Source: an uncultured Ruminococcus sp. (GTDB taxonomy: Bacteria; Bacillota; Clostridia; Oscillospirales; Acutalibacteraceae). From it: a stretch of 6,700 nt of DNA. The notes beneath the pieces are model-generated. The model saw nothing but the letters and a program-made list of their open reading frames with translations. It was not told the DNA's origin and made no database searches. The stretch is taken from contig CACXDE010000388.1 of the NCBI GenBank assembly GCA_902766305.1, positions 1-6,700 of the forward strand, read 5' to 3'. The position numbers and the translations under genes were made by a program. Shown here piece after piece: positions 6,573-6,700 of the stretch. How positions within the stretch are numbered: position 1 is the stretch's first letter; every line of letters begins with the position of its first letter.

Positions 6573-6641
6573 AGTTGTCAGTTGTAAGTTGTAAGCTCAA
6601 AGCATTATAGCTCAGAGCTAAGAGTGCAGAGTCCAGAGCAT
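6573..6641. repeat. Degenerate 7-base tandem repeat array
   Basis: On the plus strand almost every seventh base starts a new unit beginning with AG: AGTTGTC, AGTTGTA, AGTTGTA, AGCTCAA, AGCATTA, then a 6-base TAGCTC, then AGAGCTA, AGAGTGC, AGAGTCC, AGAGCAT. Two unit families are visible, AGTTGTA-like at the left and AGAGTNC-like at the right. A 13-base palindrome TAGCTCAGAGCTA (6608-6620) marks the phase break. The array lies in the spacer between the upstream gene and the promoter of the secA cluster and encodes nothing I can recognise. Confidence 0.7.
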
Positions 6642-6654
6642 GACATACCAGACT

Positions 6655-6700
6655 TTATTCTTCTTTCAGATAATCAAGCATGTCACTGAATAAAAGCCTC
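6655..6700 (-). CDS. C-terminal end of an unidentified upstream gene (cut by window edge)
   Basis: One minus-strand frame is open from the edge to a TAA at 6655-6657 and encodes RLLFSDMLDYLKEE, a plausible charged helical C-terminus. The other two frames hit stops sooner. This is only 14 codons, so the call rests on position (just before an intergenic repeat and a promoter) and on the protein-like composition. Its family cannot be told. Confidence 0.45.
   Translation of the reverse strand, partial: RLLFSDMLDYLKEE

Noticed and set aside
6604..6609. TATAAT on the minus strand inside the heptad repeat array
   Set aside because: No -35 at a proper distance, and a much better promoter lies 60 bases further downstream at 6518-6546.

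Overview
All recognisable genes in this window lie on the minus strand, so the biological reading order runs from base 6700 down to base 1. The suggested organism is an anaerobic Firmicute of the class Clostridia, most likely a Ruminococcus-like member of the Oscillospiraceae. This is inferred from AGGAGG-type ribosome binding sites, moderate GC content, a clostridial form of SecA with a CXC-X8-CC zinc tail, and an ECF-type vitamin transporter S component next to birA. No ribosomal RNA or other species marker is present, so the genus is a guess.

Reading downstream from the right edge, the window starts with the last codons of an unidentified gene. A spacer of about 200 bases follows, holding a degenerate 7-base repeat array and then a strong sigma-A-type promoter. 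This promoter appears to drive a cluster of three genes: a 222-residue cysteine-rich, probably zinc-binding cytoplasmic protein of unknown function; a 236-residue lipoprotein of unknown function, which probably starts at TTG; and secA, the 1021-residue motor ATPase of the Sec secretion pathway. The spacing (66 and 41 bases) and the lack of any clear terminator between them fit a single transcript, with a possible weak internal promoter just before secA.

secA is followed by a very GC-rich perfect hairpin whose flanks are reversed compared with a normal intrinsic terminator: an A-tract, not a U-tract, follows it in the sense direction. A second good promoter then serves a gene for a coiled-coil protein with a long acidic tail. 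Its transcript would begin almost directly with a perfect 7-bp hairpin. A 120-base gap without a clear terminator leads to an ECF transporter S component (vitamin uptake, possibly pantothenate). A terminator-like hairpin separates that gene from birA, which has its own perfect -10 box and runs off the left edge after 54 codons.

The window is therefore mostly core housekeeping DNA (protein export, vitamin uptake, biotin ligase). The parts not explained by known families are the two unknown genes upstream of secA, the acidic coiled-coil protein, the reversed hairpin and the heptad repeat array. I see no phage, transposon, CRISPR array, tRNA or rRNA, and no gene-free stretch longer than about 200 bases.
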